DNA from: Rhodovarius lipocyclicus
GTDB lineage: Bacteria; Pseudomonadota; Alphaproteobacteria; Acetobacterales; Acetobacteraceae
Assembly: GCF_009900765.1 (NCBI RefSeq)
Contig: NZ_JAAABL010000013.1
Span: 17,836 to 81,835, forward strand
Length of the DNA: 64,000 bases
Reading direction: 5' to 3'
Positions 24,283 through 32,686 of this stretch are shown piece by piece. The notes under the pieces are model-generated. The model searched no databases. It was not told where the DNA came from and saw nothing but the letters and a program-made list of their open reading frames with translations. A program made the translations under genes and the position numbers. The first letter of the stretch is position 1. Each line of letters begins with the position of its first letter.

Positions 24283-26247
24283 CTAGCCGCCTGTCGGGGG
24301 CGGCGCGACCAGCTCCACCCGCCGCAGGGTCATCGGCCCTTCCAGCACCACCTGCTGCGGGCCGGCCGGCACCGGGAATTCTTGCGCGCCGTCCTGGCTT
24401 TCCACCCGCAGCACGCCCGCCACCGCCGCGTCGAACCGCAACGGCGCCCGCGCGCCCAGCATGCGCGCGCCGTGGCTGCCGGGGCGTTCCCAGCCCTCCA
24501 GGAGCATGGCGCGCAGGGGGTGCTCGAACGGGTCCGGCCCTGGAATGGGCCAGGGCGTGACGGGCACGCCCGCCGGCAGCAACGGGTATTCGGGGATGGG
24601 ATGCGGGGAGGGCGCCATGCCCTCGGCGGCGGCGGCCATGCTGGCGGCCACCTCCGGCCAGTCGCGCGGGCGGAAGCCCTGGGCGATGCGGGCCTCGGCC
24701 TCGGCCAGGGCCGTGGGGTCGGTCAGCAGGCGGCTGAACAGGGGCAGGGCGGCGGCCACGTCCTCCGGGTCCAGATACAGGGCGAACCCGCCCCCGGCCT
24801 CCGGCAGGGAGCCGCGGTCGGAAGCGACGCACAGCTTGCCGCGCGCCAGGCTCTCGCCCACCGGCAGGCCCCAGCCCTCCAGCAGGCTGGGGAAGACGGT
24901 GAACAGGCAGGCGTCGTACAGGGTCTCGATCTCGGCGTCCGACAGGCCGGAGATGACGCGCACCCGCCCGCCGGCCGCGCGGGTTTCGGCCATGGCGGCG
25001 TCGAAGGCCTGGCGCTGCCAGCCGGGCTTGCCGGCCAGGATCAGGGGCGGGGGGTCCAGCCCCTCGCGGCGCAGGGCGTCCCACACGCGCACCAGGAAGG
25101 CGTGGTTCTTCCGTGCCTCGATGGTGCCGACCGACAGCACGAAGCGCTTGCCGCGCAGGGCGCGGATGGGGCGGGTCCAGCGCGGCTCGGCCCCGCCCGC
25201 GCGGATGCCATGGGCCAGCGGCGTGGCCACCACCGGCAAAGCGGGGCGGGCATGGGCGCGCAGATTGTCCCGCACGCTGGCCGCCGTGTGCTCGCTGTTG
25301 GCCAGGAAGCCGTCGGCGAACCAGGACAGCTCGGCCCAGGCCAGGGTGAATTCCCGCACCAGGGCGGGCACGCAGACCTCGGGCATGGTCAGCGGGATCA
25401 GGTCATGCACCAGCACCACCAGGCGCATGCCGCCGCGCCGCAGCGCGGCCCACAGCGGCGGGTTGCCGCCCGCCAGCCAGAAGGCGCCGCTGCACAGCAG
25501 CACGGCGCCGGGCACGGGCGGCGCCGGGGCGGCGGTGGTGATGGCACGCTCCAGCGCCGCGCGCATGGCCGGGGTGGCGCCCTGGCCGTGCTCGGCCAGG
25601 CGCAGCACCTGCGCCATCGCATCGCGCGGGATGGCCCACAGGCCGGCGCTCCAGGGGCGCGTCATCACGCAGGCCAGCCGCGCGGGGCGGCCCAGCGCAT
25701 GGGCCGCCAGCGCCGCCTGCACCCGCTGGATGCCCGAGACCGCCTGGTTGTCCATCAGATAGGTCAGCAGGTCCGAGACATCGACCCAGCAGGTGGCAGT
25801 GCCGGTGCCGGCGGCGGGGTCCGGGTTCAGGCCGGGTTGCAGCAGGGCCACGGCCTCCCGCCGGGCTTCCTCGCCCATCGGCGTGGCGGGGCGGGTCAGG
25901 GCGACGGCGGCGCGGAAGGCGTCCAGCGCCTCCGCCGCGCGGCCTTCCAGCTTCAGGAAATGCGCCAGCTGCAGCGCGATGAAGGGGTCGTGCGGGTCCA
26001 GCGCCACGGCGCGGGCATAGGCGTCGCCGGCCCCCGGGCGGTCGCCGGTTTCCTTCAGCATATGGCCCAGCATGACCCAGCCCATGGCATGGTCCGGGCG
26101 CAGCGCCAGGTAATGCCGGTACAGGCCGAGCGCCGTGGGGTAGTCGCCCGCGCGGCGCGCGGCGTCGGCGCGGGCACGCAGGCGGAAGCTGCGCGGGCGC
26201 CAGGGCTTGCGCGCCAGCACCAGGCGCAGCGGCCTGGGCAGGATCAA
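24283..26247 (-). CDS. TPR-containing GT4-type glycosyltransferase
   Basis: 654 aa if translation begins at TTG 26247-26245, whose TTGA overlaps the stop of the upstream phosphatase gene; no ATG gives a sensible N-terminus. Residues ~20-120 look like TPR helices (AGDYPTALGLYRHYLALRPD, YARAVALDPHDPFIALQLAH). Residues ~155-560 form a GT-B glycosyltransferase with the GT4 pattern VLSVGTIEARKNH (donor-site start) and FPSLLEGWGLPVGESLARG, which holds the conserved E-x7-E. A C-terminal ~90-residue beta-type extension follows. Acceptor unknown; surface polysaccharide is likely. Confidence 0.8.
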   Translation of the reverse strand: MILPRPLRLVLARKPWRPRSFRLRARADAARRAGDYPTALGLYRHYLALRPDHAMGWVMLGHMLKETGDRPGAGDAYARAVALDPHDPFIALQLAHFLKLEGRAAEALDAFRAAVALTRPATPMGEEARREAVALLQPGLNPDPAAGTGTATCWVDVSDLLTYLMDNQAVSGIQRVQAALAAHALGRPARLACVMTRPWSAGLWAIPRDAMAQVLRLAEHGQGATPAMRAALERAITTAAPAPPVPGAVLLCSGAFWLAGGNPPLWAALRRGGMRLVVLVHDLIPLTMPEVCVPALVREFTLAWAELSWFADGFLANSEHTAASVRDNLRAHARPALPVVATPLAHGIRAGGAEPRWTRPIRALRGKRFVLSVGTIEARKNHAFLVRVWDALRREGLDPPPLILAGKPGWQRQAFDAAMAETRAAGGRVRVISGLSDAEIETLYDACLFTVFPSLLEGWGLPVGESLARGKLCVASDRGSLPEAGGGFALYLDPEDVAAALPLFSRLLTDPTALAEAEARIAQGFRPRDWPEVAASMAAAAEGMAPSPHPIPEYPLLPAGVPVTPWPIPGPDPFEHPLRAMLLEGWERPGSHGARMLGARAPLRFDAAVAGVLRVESQDGAQEFPVPAGPQQVVLEGPMTLRRVELVAPPPTGG

Positions 26248-26822
26248 ACGGTTTCGGCCGCCAGGGGCAGGGCCGTCAGGGTCCAGGCGGCGGCACCCGG
26301 GGCGGGGGGCTCGGCGAACAGGGGCAGGGCGTTGGGGGTGCGGATATTGGCCTCCAGCCCCGCCTCGGCGCGGAAGGCACGCCACAGCGCCCCATGGGCC
26401 ACCACCAGCACCGGGCCCGGCAGGGCGGTGGCGCGGTTGATGGCGGCCACCGTGCGGTCGCGCAGCGCGGCGAAGCTCTCGCCGCCCGGAGGGGTCATCA
26501 GCCCGTCCGTCCAATCCTGGTACCAGTCGCCCATGGGCAGGCCTTCCTGCTCGCCGAAGGAGACCTCCTGCAGATCCTCATCGGTGCGGACCGGCAGGTT
26601 GAACTGGGCCGCCACCGTCCGCGCCGTGACCAGCGCGCGCGACAGCGGAGAGGCCACGATGGTCGCGATCGGCACCGGGGCCAGGGTGCGGGCGGCGCGC
26701 TCGGCCTGGGCCCGGCCCACCGCGTTCAGCGGAATGTCGGTGCGCCCCTGGGAGCGTCCCTCGGCGTTCCAGTCCGTCTCACCATGGCGCAGAAACCAGA
26801 AGGGGATAGGGTTGAGGCGCAT
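26244..26822 (-). CDS. Histidine phosphatase family protein (phosphoglycerate mutase-like)
   Basis: 192 aa. The start MRLNPIPFWFLRHGETDWN puts the catalytic RHGE motif (His ~13) at the expected place. The second core motifs are PLSRALVTARTV (Arg), SFGEQEG, and VVAHGALWRA with the second catalytic His. Members dephosphorylate sugars, nucleotides or cobalamin intermediates; specificity cannot be read. Its stop overlaps the TTG start of the glycosyltransferase, so the two are probably coupled. Confidence 0.9.
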   Translation of the reverse strand: MRLNPIPFWFLRHGETDWNAEGRSQGRTDIPLNAVGRAQAERAARTLAPVPIATIVASPLSRALVTARTVAAQFNLPVRTDEDLQEVSFGEQEGLPMGDWYQDWTDGLMTPPGGESFAALRDRTVAAINRATALPGPVLVVAHGALWRAFRAEAGLEANIRTPNALPLFAEPPAPGAAAWTLTALPLAAETV

Positions 26823-26888
26823 GCGGGCTCCCAGGCATTGGCTGCCCCCTGGTGTAGAGCAAGTTTCGCCGGACGAAAGAGGCCAATC

Positions 26889-27458
26889 ATGGCGCGCGGA
26901 ATCACATGGGGCAGGGTGCTGCCCTGGATGTTCACGATCCTGGCCGCGACGGCCGCGGCGCAGCTGGCGATGGGCCGCGTGCCCATCTGCACCTGCGGCG
27001 TGGTCGAGCTGTGGCACGGCGAGGTGAACAGCCCCGGCAATTCCCAGCACCTGACGGACTGGTACACGCCGTCGCACATCGTGCACGGCATCCTGTTCTA
27101 TGGCGCGCTGCATTTGCTGATGCCCCGCTCCGGGCTGCCGGTGCGCGCCCTGCTGGCCACGCTGGTGGAGGCGGCGTGGGAGGTGATCGAGAACACCCCC
27201 CTGGTCATCAACCGCTACCGCGAGGCGACGATGGCGCTGGGCTATACCGGCGACAGCGTGGTGAATTCGCTGGCCGACATCCTGGCGATGCTGCTGGGCT
27301 TCGCGCTGGCGCGGGGGCTGCCGGCCTGGCTGTCGGCCGCCGTGGTGCTGGGGCTGGAAGGGCTGGCCCTGTGGGCCATCCGCGACAACCTGACGCTGAA
27401 CGTGCTGATGCTGGTCTGGCCGCTGGACGCGGTCAGGGAATGGCAGGCGGGGGGCTGA
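26889..27458 (+). CDS. DUF2585 (UPF0314) membrane protein
   Basis: 189 aa with about five hydrophobic helices. Characteristic segments are ICTCGVVELWHGEVNSPGNS, QHLTDWYTPSHIVHGILFYG and AAWEVIENTPLVINRYREAT, followed by GYTGDSVVNSLADI. These carry conserved His, Glu and Asp residues in the membrane interface. The family is widespread in Alphaproteobacteria and has no established function. It is divergent from the histidine phosphatase gene and converges with the PhnA-like gene, 3 nt apart. Confidence 0.85.
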   Translation: MARGITWGRVLPWMFTILAATAAAQLAMGRVPICTCGVVELWHGEVNSPGNSQHLTDWYTPSHIVHGILFYGALHLLMPRSGLPVRALLATLVEAAWEVIENTPLVINRYREATMALGYTGDSVVNSLADILAMLLGFALARGLPAWLSAAVVLGLEGLALWAIRDNLTLNVLMLVWPLDAVREWQAGG

Positions 27459-27461
27459 CGC

Positions 27462-27761
27462 CTACCGCTTGCGCACGAACTCCGTCCGCAGCACCAGCCC
27501 CTTGATGGTGTCGTGCTTGCAGTCGATTTCCTCGGGGTTGTCCGTCAGGCGGATGGAGCGGATCACCGTGCCCTGCTTCAGGGTCTGGTTGGCGCCCTTC
27601 ACCTTCAAATCCTTGATGAGGGTGACGGCATCGCCATCGGCCAGCACATTGCCCGAGGCATCGCGCACCTCCGCCGCCTGGGCCGCCGCCGCCGCGACCT
27701 CGGAGGCAGGGCGCCATTCGCCGCTGGCCTCGTCGAACACGTAGTCGTCTTCGTCAGCCAT
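27462..27761 (-). CDS. PhnA/YjdM-like small protein
   Basis: 99 aa. Start MADEDDYVFDEASGEW is chosen because GGGAG lies about 7 nt upstream. The C-terminal ~70 residues match the PhnA domain: VRDASGNVLADGDAVTLIKD, LKVKGANQTLKQGTVIRSI and IDCKHDTIKGLVLRTEFVRK. E. coli PhnA/YjdM was named for phosphonate use, but the domain's biochemical role is not settled. The usual N-terminal zinc ribbon is missing here and only an acidic leader is present. Confidence 0.8.
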   Translation of the reverse strand: MADEDDYVFDEASGEWRPASEVAAAAAQAAEVRDASGNVLADGDAVTLIKDLKVKGANQTLKQGTVIRSIRLTDNPEEIDCKHDTIKGLVLRTEFVRKR

Positions 27762-27824
27762 TTGTAACTCCCTCGGAATGAATGCGGGGCTTGTCCCAGC
27801 TGGGCGGGCTTCCCGCAAGGGGCG

Positions 27825-28691
27825 TCACCCCGCGTTGCGCCAGTTCAGCGCGGAGTTCTTGTAGTCCAGCGCCTCGAACAGCCGGATCTCGGGCCATTCC
27901 ACGCGGATGTCGATCGCGGGCGCCTTGCCCTGTTCCTGCATCTCCAGCGCGTGGCCGATCACGGCGCGGGACAGGCTGGTGGGCCCCACATCCTCATGCG
28001 GGTCCACCGGCCGGCCGGCGGCCACGGATTCCAGCACGTTCATCACCGCCATCTCCAGCGCCAGCTTCAGCACCGGGTGGCCCCGCTGCCCGAACAGCGG
28101 CGTGGTGTTGAAGTAGTAGCCGACGAAGGGTGCCTCCGGCCGGTCGCGCAGGGTCTCACGCACCGGCAGCATCTGCGGGCCCTCATGCGCCAGGGGCATC
28201 AGCGCCACCCCGGCGCCGAAGGCCAGGGCGGACAGGTCGGCGCCTTCGGCCAGGCGGTCGTCGGCGTCCACATACAGCCCGCCGCCATGATACAGCGCGG
28301 CCAGCCGCAACAGGTCCGATTGAGAGGCCGGGTGCCGGCAGGCATCATAGGCGCGCAGCAGCTCGGGCGGGAATTCCGCGCCCAGGAAGGCCCGGGCCGT
28401 ATCCTGCGTGAAGCGCTGCACCGGCAGGCCGCTGGCGCGCCAGCTGTCCATGCAGGCCAGCACATCGGCGGGCGGGGTGGGCTGGTCCCAGAACTGCACG
28501 ATGCGCGCGGGGCGGTGGCGGCCCGGCAAGGGCTGGGCCAGCCGCCAGGCGATCAGCGCCCGGCTGACGCGGTGCACCGCCCCCAGCCCATAGCGCCGGT
28601 CCCCCACGGCGCGCTGCGCCCGCAGGGAGAGCAGGATCTGCTCTCGGGATTCAGCGGGGAGGTGATCGGTCCAGGGCATGGTCTTCGGCAT
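27825..28691 (-). CDS. DXD-motif sugar transferase (Gly_transf_sug family)
   Basis: 288 aa. RIVQFWDQPTPPADVLACMDSW at the start of the catalytic domain and ASQSDLLRLAALYHGGGLYV followed by DADD (~125-148) are the standard DXD-type glycosyltransferase signature. The Asp pair binds metal and the nucleotide sugar. No membrane segment is evident. Acceptor is unknown. It sits upstream, on the same strand, of the PhnA-like gene and downstream of the helicase gene. An ATG four codons later is an alternative start. Confidence 0.82.
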   Translation of the reverse strand: MPKTMPWTDHLPAESREQILLSLRAQRAVGDRRYGLGAVHRVSRALIAWRLAQPLPGRHRPARIVQFWDQPTPPADVLACMDSWRASGLPVQRFTQDTARAFLGAEFPPELLRAYDACRHPASQSDLLRLAALYHGGGLYVDADDRLAEGADLSALAFGAGVALMPLAHEGPQMLPVRETLRDRPEAPFVGYYFNTTPLFGQRGHPVLKLALEMAVMNVLESVAAGRPVDPHEDVGPTSLSRAVIGHALEMQEQGKAPAIDIRVEWPEIRLFEALDYKNSALNWRNAG

Positions 28692-28743
28692 AGAACGGAT
28701 GGCGGGGCGATGACATCATCAACCCCGCTGATCCGGGTGCGGT

Positions 28744-30486
28744 TTACTTGCGATACCGCTTCTGGCCGTCGCCGGCATAAGGCGCGCGGGGGGCGCGGGC
28801 CGGGTATCCGCCCTCGGGGCGCGGGGCGGCGCCTTCGGGGCGGGGGGTGCGCGGGCGGGCGTGGTCGGGGCGCGGGCCACGGGGGGGCAGGGCGTCCATC
28901 GGCTCCACCGCCACCTCGGCGTCCTTGCCCTCGGCGCGGCGCGCGGCCTCGGCGAAGCGCTGCGCCACATGGGCCGCCACCTCGAACTGGGTCTCGTTGC
29001 CCAGGATGCGGATGCGCCCGATCATGTCGCGCGTCACATGGCCGCGCCGGCACAGGAAGGGCAGCAGCCAGCGCGGGTCCGCGCCATCGGCCCGGCCCAC
29101 ATCGGCGTGGAACCACACGGCGTTCGGGTTGTCCTCACGCCGGGGGGCGCGCTCGGGCCGGGCGGCGGCCGCGGCGGGGGAGATGTCGGCCAGCTCCTCG
29201 GGCGCCGGCAGCGGCCCGCGCAGCAGCTTGATCAGGGCGGCGGCCAGGGCCTCCGGCGGGGCGTCCAGGAAGCCGGCCAGCGCCGCGTCCTCCTCCTCCG
29301 CCGGGGTTTCCAGCAGGGTCTTGGCCTCGATCACCAGGCGCTCATTGTCGCGGCCGCGCACGGCCTCGGCATCGGGCGCGTTGCCCCATTCGGCGCGCAC
29401 GCGCGCGGCGGAGAGCAGGCGCTCCGCGATGCGGCGGCGCGGCAGCGGCACCAGCAGCATCGAGGTGCCCTTGCGCCCCGCGCGGCCGGTGCGGCCGGAA
29501 CGGTGCTGCAGGGTCTCCGGGTCACGCGGCAGGTCGGCGTGGATGACCAGCGCCAGCTCCGGCAGGTCGATGCCGCGGGCGGCCACGTCGGTGGCCACGC
29601 ACACCTTGGCGCGGCCGTCGCGCAGCATCTGCAGGGCGCGGTTGCGCTCGGACTGGCTCATCTCGCCCGAGAGCGCCACGGCCGGGAAGCCGCGCTCGGC
29701 CAGGCTGGCCGACAGGCGGGCCACCTCGGCGCGGGTGGCGCAGAACACCATGGCCAGCGGCGGGGCCTCGAAGCGCAGCACGTTCACCACCGCGCGCTCG
29801 ATATCCTGCGGGGCGACAAGCGCGGCGCGATAGGTGATGTCGCCGTGCTGCTCATCGGCGGTGTTCACCTCCAGCCGCAGCGCGTTGCGCTGATAGCGGG
29901 TGGCGAGCTGCGCGATGGCCTTGGGCACGGTGGCGCTGAACATCAGGGTGCGGCGGGTTTCGGGCGCCGCGTCCAGGATCGCCTCCAGCTCCTCACGGAA
30001 GCCGAGGTCCAGCATCTCGTCCGCCTCGTCCATCACCACGGCGCGCAGGCCCTCGGTGCGGATGTTGCCGCGGTCGATATGGTCGCGCACGCGGCCAGGG
30101 GTGCCGACGATGATGTGCGCGCCCTGCTGGAAGGCGCGGCGTTCCGCCACCGGGTCCATGCCGCCGACGGCGCCGGCGATGCGGCCGCCGGTTTCGGCGT
30201 ACAGCCAGGCGAGCTCGGTGCGCACCTGCTGCGCCAGTTCGCGCGTGGGCGCGATCACCAGGGCCAGCGGCGCGGCGGCGGGGGGCAGGCGTTCGGCATC
30301 GCCCAGCAGGTTGCCGGCGATGGCCAGCCCGAAGGCGACCGTCTTGCCGGAGCCGGTGCGGGCGGAGACCAGCAGGTCACGGTCACCCGGCGCTTCCAGA
30401 ACAGCGGTCTGGACGGGGGTGGGGCGCGCGTAACCGCGCGCAGTCAGCGCCGCGGCAAGCGGTGCGGGCAATTGAGAGAAAGGCAT
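28744..30486 (-). CDS. DEAD-box RNA helicase with DbpA-like RNA-binding domain
   Basis: 580 aa. The Q motif region PTPVQTAVL is followed by motif I ARTGSGKTVAF (~41-51), PTRELAQQ, TPGRVRDHID, motif II VMDEADEMLDLGF, motif III FSATVPK, and motif VI HRSGRTGRAGRKG. After ~430 residues of helicase core and a linker, residues ~455-520 form a small RRM-like domain (AVWFHADVGRADGADPRWLL, GRIRILGNETQFEV) like that of DbpA/CsdA. A basic Arg/Pro/Gly-rich tail ends the protein. It likely acts in ribosome assembly or mRNA decay. Confidence 0.93.
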   Translation of the reverse strand: MPFSQLPAPLAAALTARGYARPTPVQTAVLEAPGDRDLLVSARTGSGKTVAFGLAIAGNLLGDAERLPPAAAPLALVIAPTRELAQQVRTELAWLYAETGGRIAGAVGGMDPVAERRAFQQGAHIIVGTPGRVRDHIDRGNIRTEGLRAVVMDEADEMLDLGFREELEAILDAAPETRRTLMFSATVPKAIAQLATRYQRNALRLEVNTADEQHGDITYRAALVAPQDIERAVVNVLRFEAPPLAMVFCATRAEVARLSASLAERGFPAVALSGEMSQSERNRALQMLRDGRAKVCVATDVAARGIDLPELALVIHADLPRDPETLQHRSGRTGRAGRKGTSMLLVPLPRRRIAERLLSAARVRAEWGNAPDAEAVRGRDNERLVIEAKTLLETPAEEEDAALAGFLDAPPEALAAALIKLLRGPLPAPEELADISPAAAAARPERAPRREDNPNAVWFHADVGRADGADPRWLLPFLCRRGHVTRDMIGRIRILGNETQFEVAAHVAQRFAEAARRAEGKDAEVAVEPMDALPPRGPRPDHARPRTPRPEGAAPRPEGGYPARAPRAPYAGDGQKRYRK

Positions 30487-30568
30487 GGCGCGGGTGAGTG
30501 GGGGTTAAGTCACTCTGGGTCAAACGCAAAACCCGCGCGGCAGGGCCGCGTCGGCGTAGGGTCGGTGA

Positions 30569-31423
30569 TCAAAGCCCGCGTGTCAGGCCCGCGCGCAGGG
30601 TTTTTCCCTCCGCGCTGGCCGCGTCCAGCAGGCCTTCGCGCAGGAACAGGTCGATCAGCACGAGGTTCACGTTGAACTTCACGTCCTCGGTTTCGCGCAC
30701 CGCCTCCAGCAGGCGGGCGGCGGGCCACAGCTCGAAACGCTCCACCTCGTCGTCGTTCGGGCGGGGGGTGAAGCTTTCGGGCAGCTCCAGGTCGAACACG
30801 TGCAGGATGTCCCGCCGCAGCCCCTCGGGCGCCTGCAGGATGTAGCTGAGGCGCGCGGTGGGGCGCGCGGCGGCCAGCAGGGCGGCGGGCATGCCCGCTT
30901 CCTCCTCGGCTTCCTTCAGCAGGCATTCCAGCGGGGCGTAGCCGGCGGGCATGCCGCCCGCCACGATGTTGTCGAGCTGCCCGGGCGCCACGGCCTTGTG
31001 CGGGGAGCGCACGCCCACCCACACATGCAGCCCGTCGGCCCGCCGCACCAGCCCGTTCAGATGCACCCCCTGGCCGATGACGCCGAAGGCCGGGATGGCG
31101 CCGCGATCCAGCGCCGCCAGGCTGGCGGAGGCCGCGTCGGGGCGCACATCGAACAATTCCCGCCGGATGCGCAGGAAACCGCCCTGCGCCAGCGCGGCGG
31201 CGGTGGCCGCCAGGGCCCGCGTGCGTTCGGCGGGGGTGGTCAGGGCGGGGGAGAGTTCGGCACCCTCCTGCGTCACGGTGAACACCCGCGGGAAGTCCCG
31301 CAGGGCCCGGTGCAGGTCCGGCTGGACCCAGCCGACCTGTTGCCCCTCGATCCGCCACGGCAGGCGCGGCGCGAAGCCCGGGACATTGTTGCAGGCTTCG
31401 ATATGACGGATCAGGGCGGGCAT
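30569..31423 (-). CDS. Nudix hydrolase, DUF4743 type
   Basis: 284 aa. Start MPALIRHIEACNNV at 31423. The N-terminal ~110 residues match the DUF4743 region seen in eukaryotic-like Nudix proteins. The Nudix box is GGMPAGYAPLECLLKEAEEE followed by AG (~155-177), which fits GX5EX7xEUXEEXG except that the usual Arg of REUXEE is Lys. Such proteins are related to thiamine-pyrophosphokinase-associated Nudix enzymes; the substrate is unknown. The conserved FELWPAARLLEAV strand-helix follows. Confidence 0.85.
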   Translation of the reverse strand: MPALIRHIEACNNVPGFAPRLPWRIEGQQVGWVQPDLHRALRDFPRVFTVTQEGAELSPALTTPAERTRALAATAAALAQGGFLRIRRELFDVRPDAASASLAALDRGAIPAFGVIGQGVHLNGLVRRADGLHVWVGVRSPHKAVAPGQLDNIVAGGMPAGYAPLECLLKEAEEEAGMPAALLAAARPTARLSYILQAPEGLRRDILHVFDLELPESFTPRPNDDEVERFELWPAARLLEAVRETEDVKFNVNLVLIDLFLREGLLDAASAEGKTLRAGLTRGL

Positions 31424-31454
31424 GCGCCCCTTATGGGTGCTGGGCGCCCGCGCC

Positions 31455-31604
31455 TCAATCCCTGCGAGGGGCGGGGGTTTGCAGCACCGGCAGCGCCGGC
31501 GCCGTTGGCGCCGATGCCACGGTCTGCCCGGTGCTGACCGGCACCGGAGAGATGCTGAGCCAGGTGGCGAGAAGCGTCGGCCAGAGCGTACCCGAGGCGA
31601 CCAT
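31455..31604 (-). CDS. Possible 49-aa small protein upstream of the Nudix gene
   Basis: Short frame MVASGTLWPTLLATWLSISP... with a hydrophobic start and a Pro/Ala-rich tail. It is preceded by AAAGGGG about 9 nt before the ATG and has the host-like G/C third-position bias. It ends 31 nt before the Nudix start on the same strand, so it could be a leader peptide or exported micro-protein. No homology is recognised, and it could be chance. Confidence 0.35.
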   Translation of the reverse strand: MVASGTLWPTLLATWLSISPVPVSTGQTVASAPTAPALPVLQTPAPRRD

Positions 31605-31708
31605 CGATCCATTCCCCTTTGCTGCGGGGCAGTAAGCCCGGGAAGTGTGGCGGTGGTTTGACCGGGTTGTGTCCAAACGTTTCCCATTTCGGGGAAACGC
31701 AACGGCAT

Positions 31709-32644
31709 TCAGCCGCCCCGCGCCCCGGTGGCGCGCAGGATGGGCAGCCAGCGCGCCTGCTCGGCGGCGATGAAGGGGGCGGCGTCGCTGGCCAGGGGCT
31801 GCACCCCGGCCTCGGCATAGCGGCGGGCCAGCACGGGGTCCGCCAGGGCGGCGCGGGTGGCGGTGGACAGGCGCTCCAGCACCGGGGCGGGGGTCGCGGC
31901 CGGGGCATACAGCGCCTGCCAGGAGGCACTTTCATACCCGCGCACACCGGCGGCCTGCAGCGTGGGCAGGTGCGGCAGCATGGCCGAGGACACGGCGGTG
32001 GTCACCGCCAGCCCGCGCACGCGGTTGTCCGCCATCAGCGGCGCCAGCAGCGTCTGGCTGTCGATCATGAAATCCACCCGCCCCGCCACCAGATCCGTCA
32101 CCGCCTGCGGCGTGCCGCGATAGGGGATGACCTCGAACTCCACCCCCGCCAGCTGCTTCAGCAATTCCCCCGCCAGGTGGGAGGCCGCGCCGATGCCCGT
32201 GGTGGCGAAGCGCGCCTGCCCCTGGCGCCCGCGCAGCCATTCCAGGAAGCCCGCCACATCCCGCGCGGGCACCGAGGGATGCACCGCCAGCACGAAGGGC
32301 TGCTGCCCCAGCAGGGCGATGGGCGCGAAATCCGCCACCGGGTCCACCCCCGCATCCGGGTACAGGGCCGGGATCACGGCATGGGCGGCGCCCGAGAGCA
32401 GCAGCGTGTTGCCATCCGGCGCCGCGCGCGCCACGGCCCGGGCGCCGATCACGCTGCCGGCGCCGGGCATGTTCTCGATGACGACATTCTGCCCCAGCTC
32501 CCGCCCCAGCGGTTCGGCCAGGATGCGCGCCACCACGTCGATCACGCCCCCCGCCGCGAAGGGCACCACCACCCGGACAGGCCGGGCGGTTTGCGCGGCG
32601 GCGGGGGTGGCGAGCAGGGCGAGGGCGAGGCGGCGTGTGGGCAT
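31709..32644 (-). CDS. Bug/TctC-family periplasmic substrate-binding protein
   Basis: 311 aa. Start MPTRRLALALLATPAAAQTA gives a short signal peptide cut near AAAQ. The core fits Bug proteins: RVVVPFAAGGVIDVVARILA, NMPGAGSVIGARAVARA, DGNTLLLSG and VIPYRGTPQAVTDLVAGRVD. These bind carboxylates or related small acids for tripartite tricarboxylate transporters. No tctA/tctB membrane genes lie nearby, so it is an orphan. An acyl-CoA dehydrogenase gene lies directly upstream on the same strand, 42 nt away. Confidence 0.93.
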   Translation of the reverse strand: MPTRRLALALLATPAAAQTARPVRVVVPFAAGGVIDVVARILAEPLGRELGQNVVIENMPGAGSVIGARAVARAAPDGNTLLLSGAAHAVIPALYPDAGVDPVADFAPIALLGQQPFVLAVHPSVPARDVAGFLEWLRGRQGQARFATTGIGAASHLAGELLKQLAGVEFEVIPYRGTPQAVTDLVAGRVDFMIDSQTLLAPLMADNRVRGLAVTTAVSSAMLPHLPTLQAAGVRGYESASWQALYAPAATPAPVLERLSTATRAALADPVLARRYAEAGVQPLASDAAPFIAAEQARWLPILRATGARGG

Positions 32645-32686
32645 GGCCCGATCCTGGCCCAGCCCCGCGGGCTGGCAAGGCAAAAT

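Noticed and set aside
24382..27027. 881-codon frame opposite the glycosyltransferase and phosphatase
   Set aside because: Shadow composition; the reverse-strand frames carry clear GT4 and RHGE motifs.
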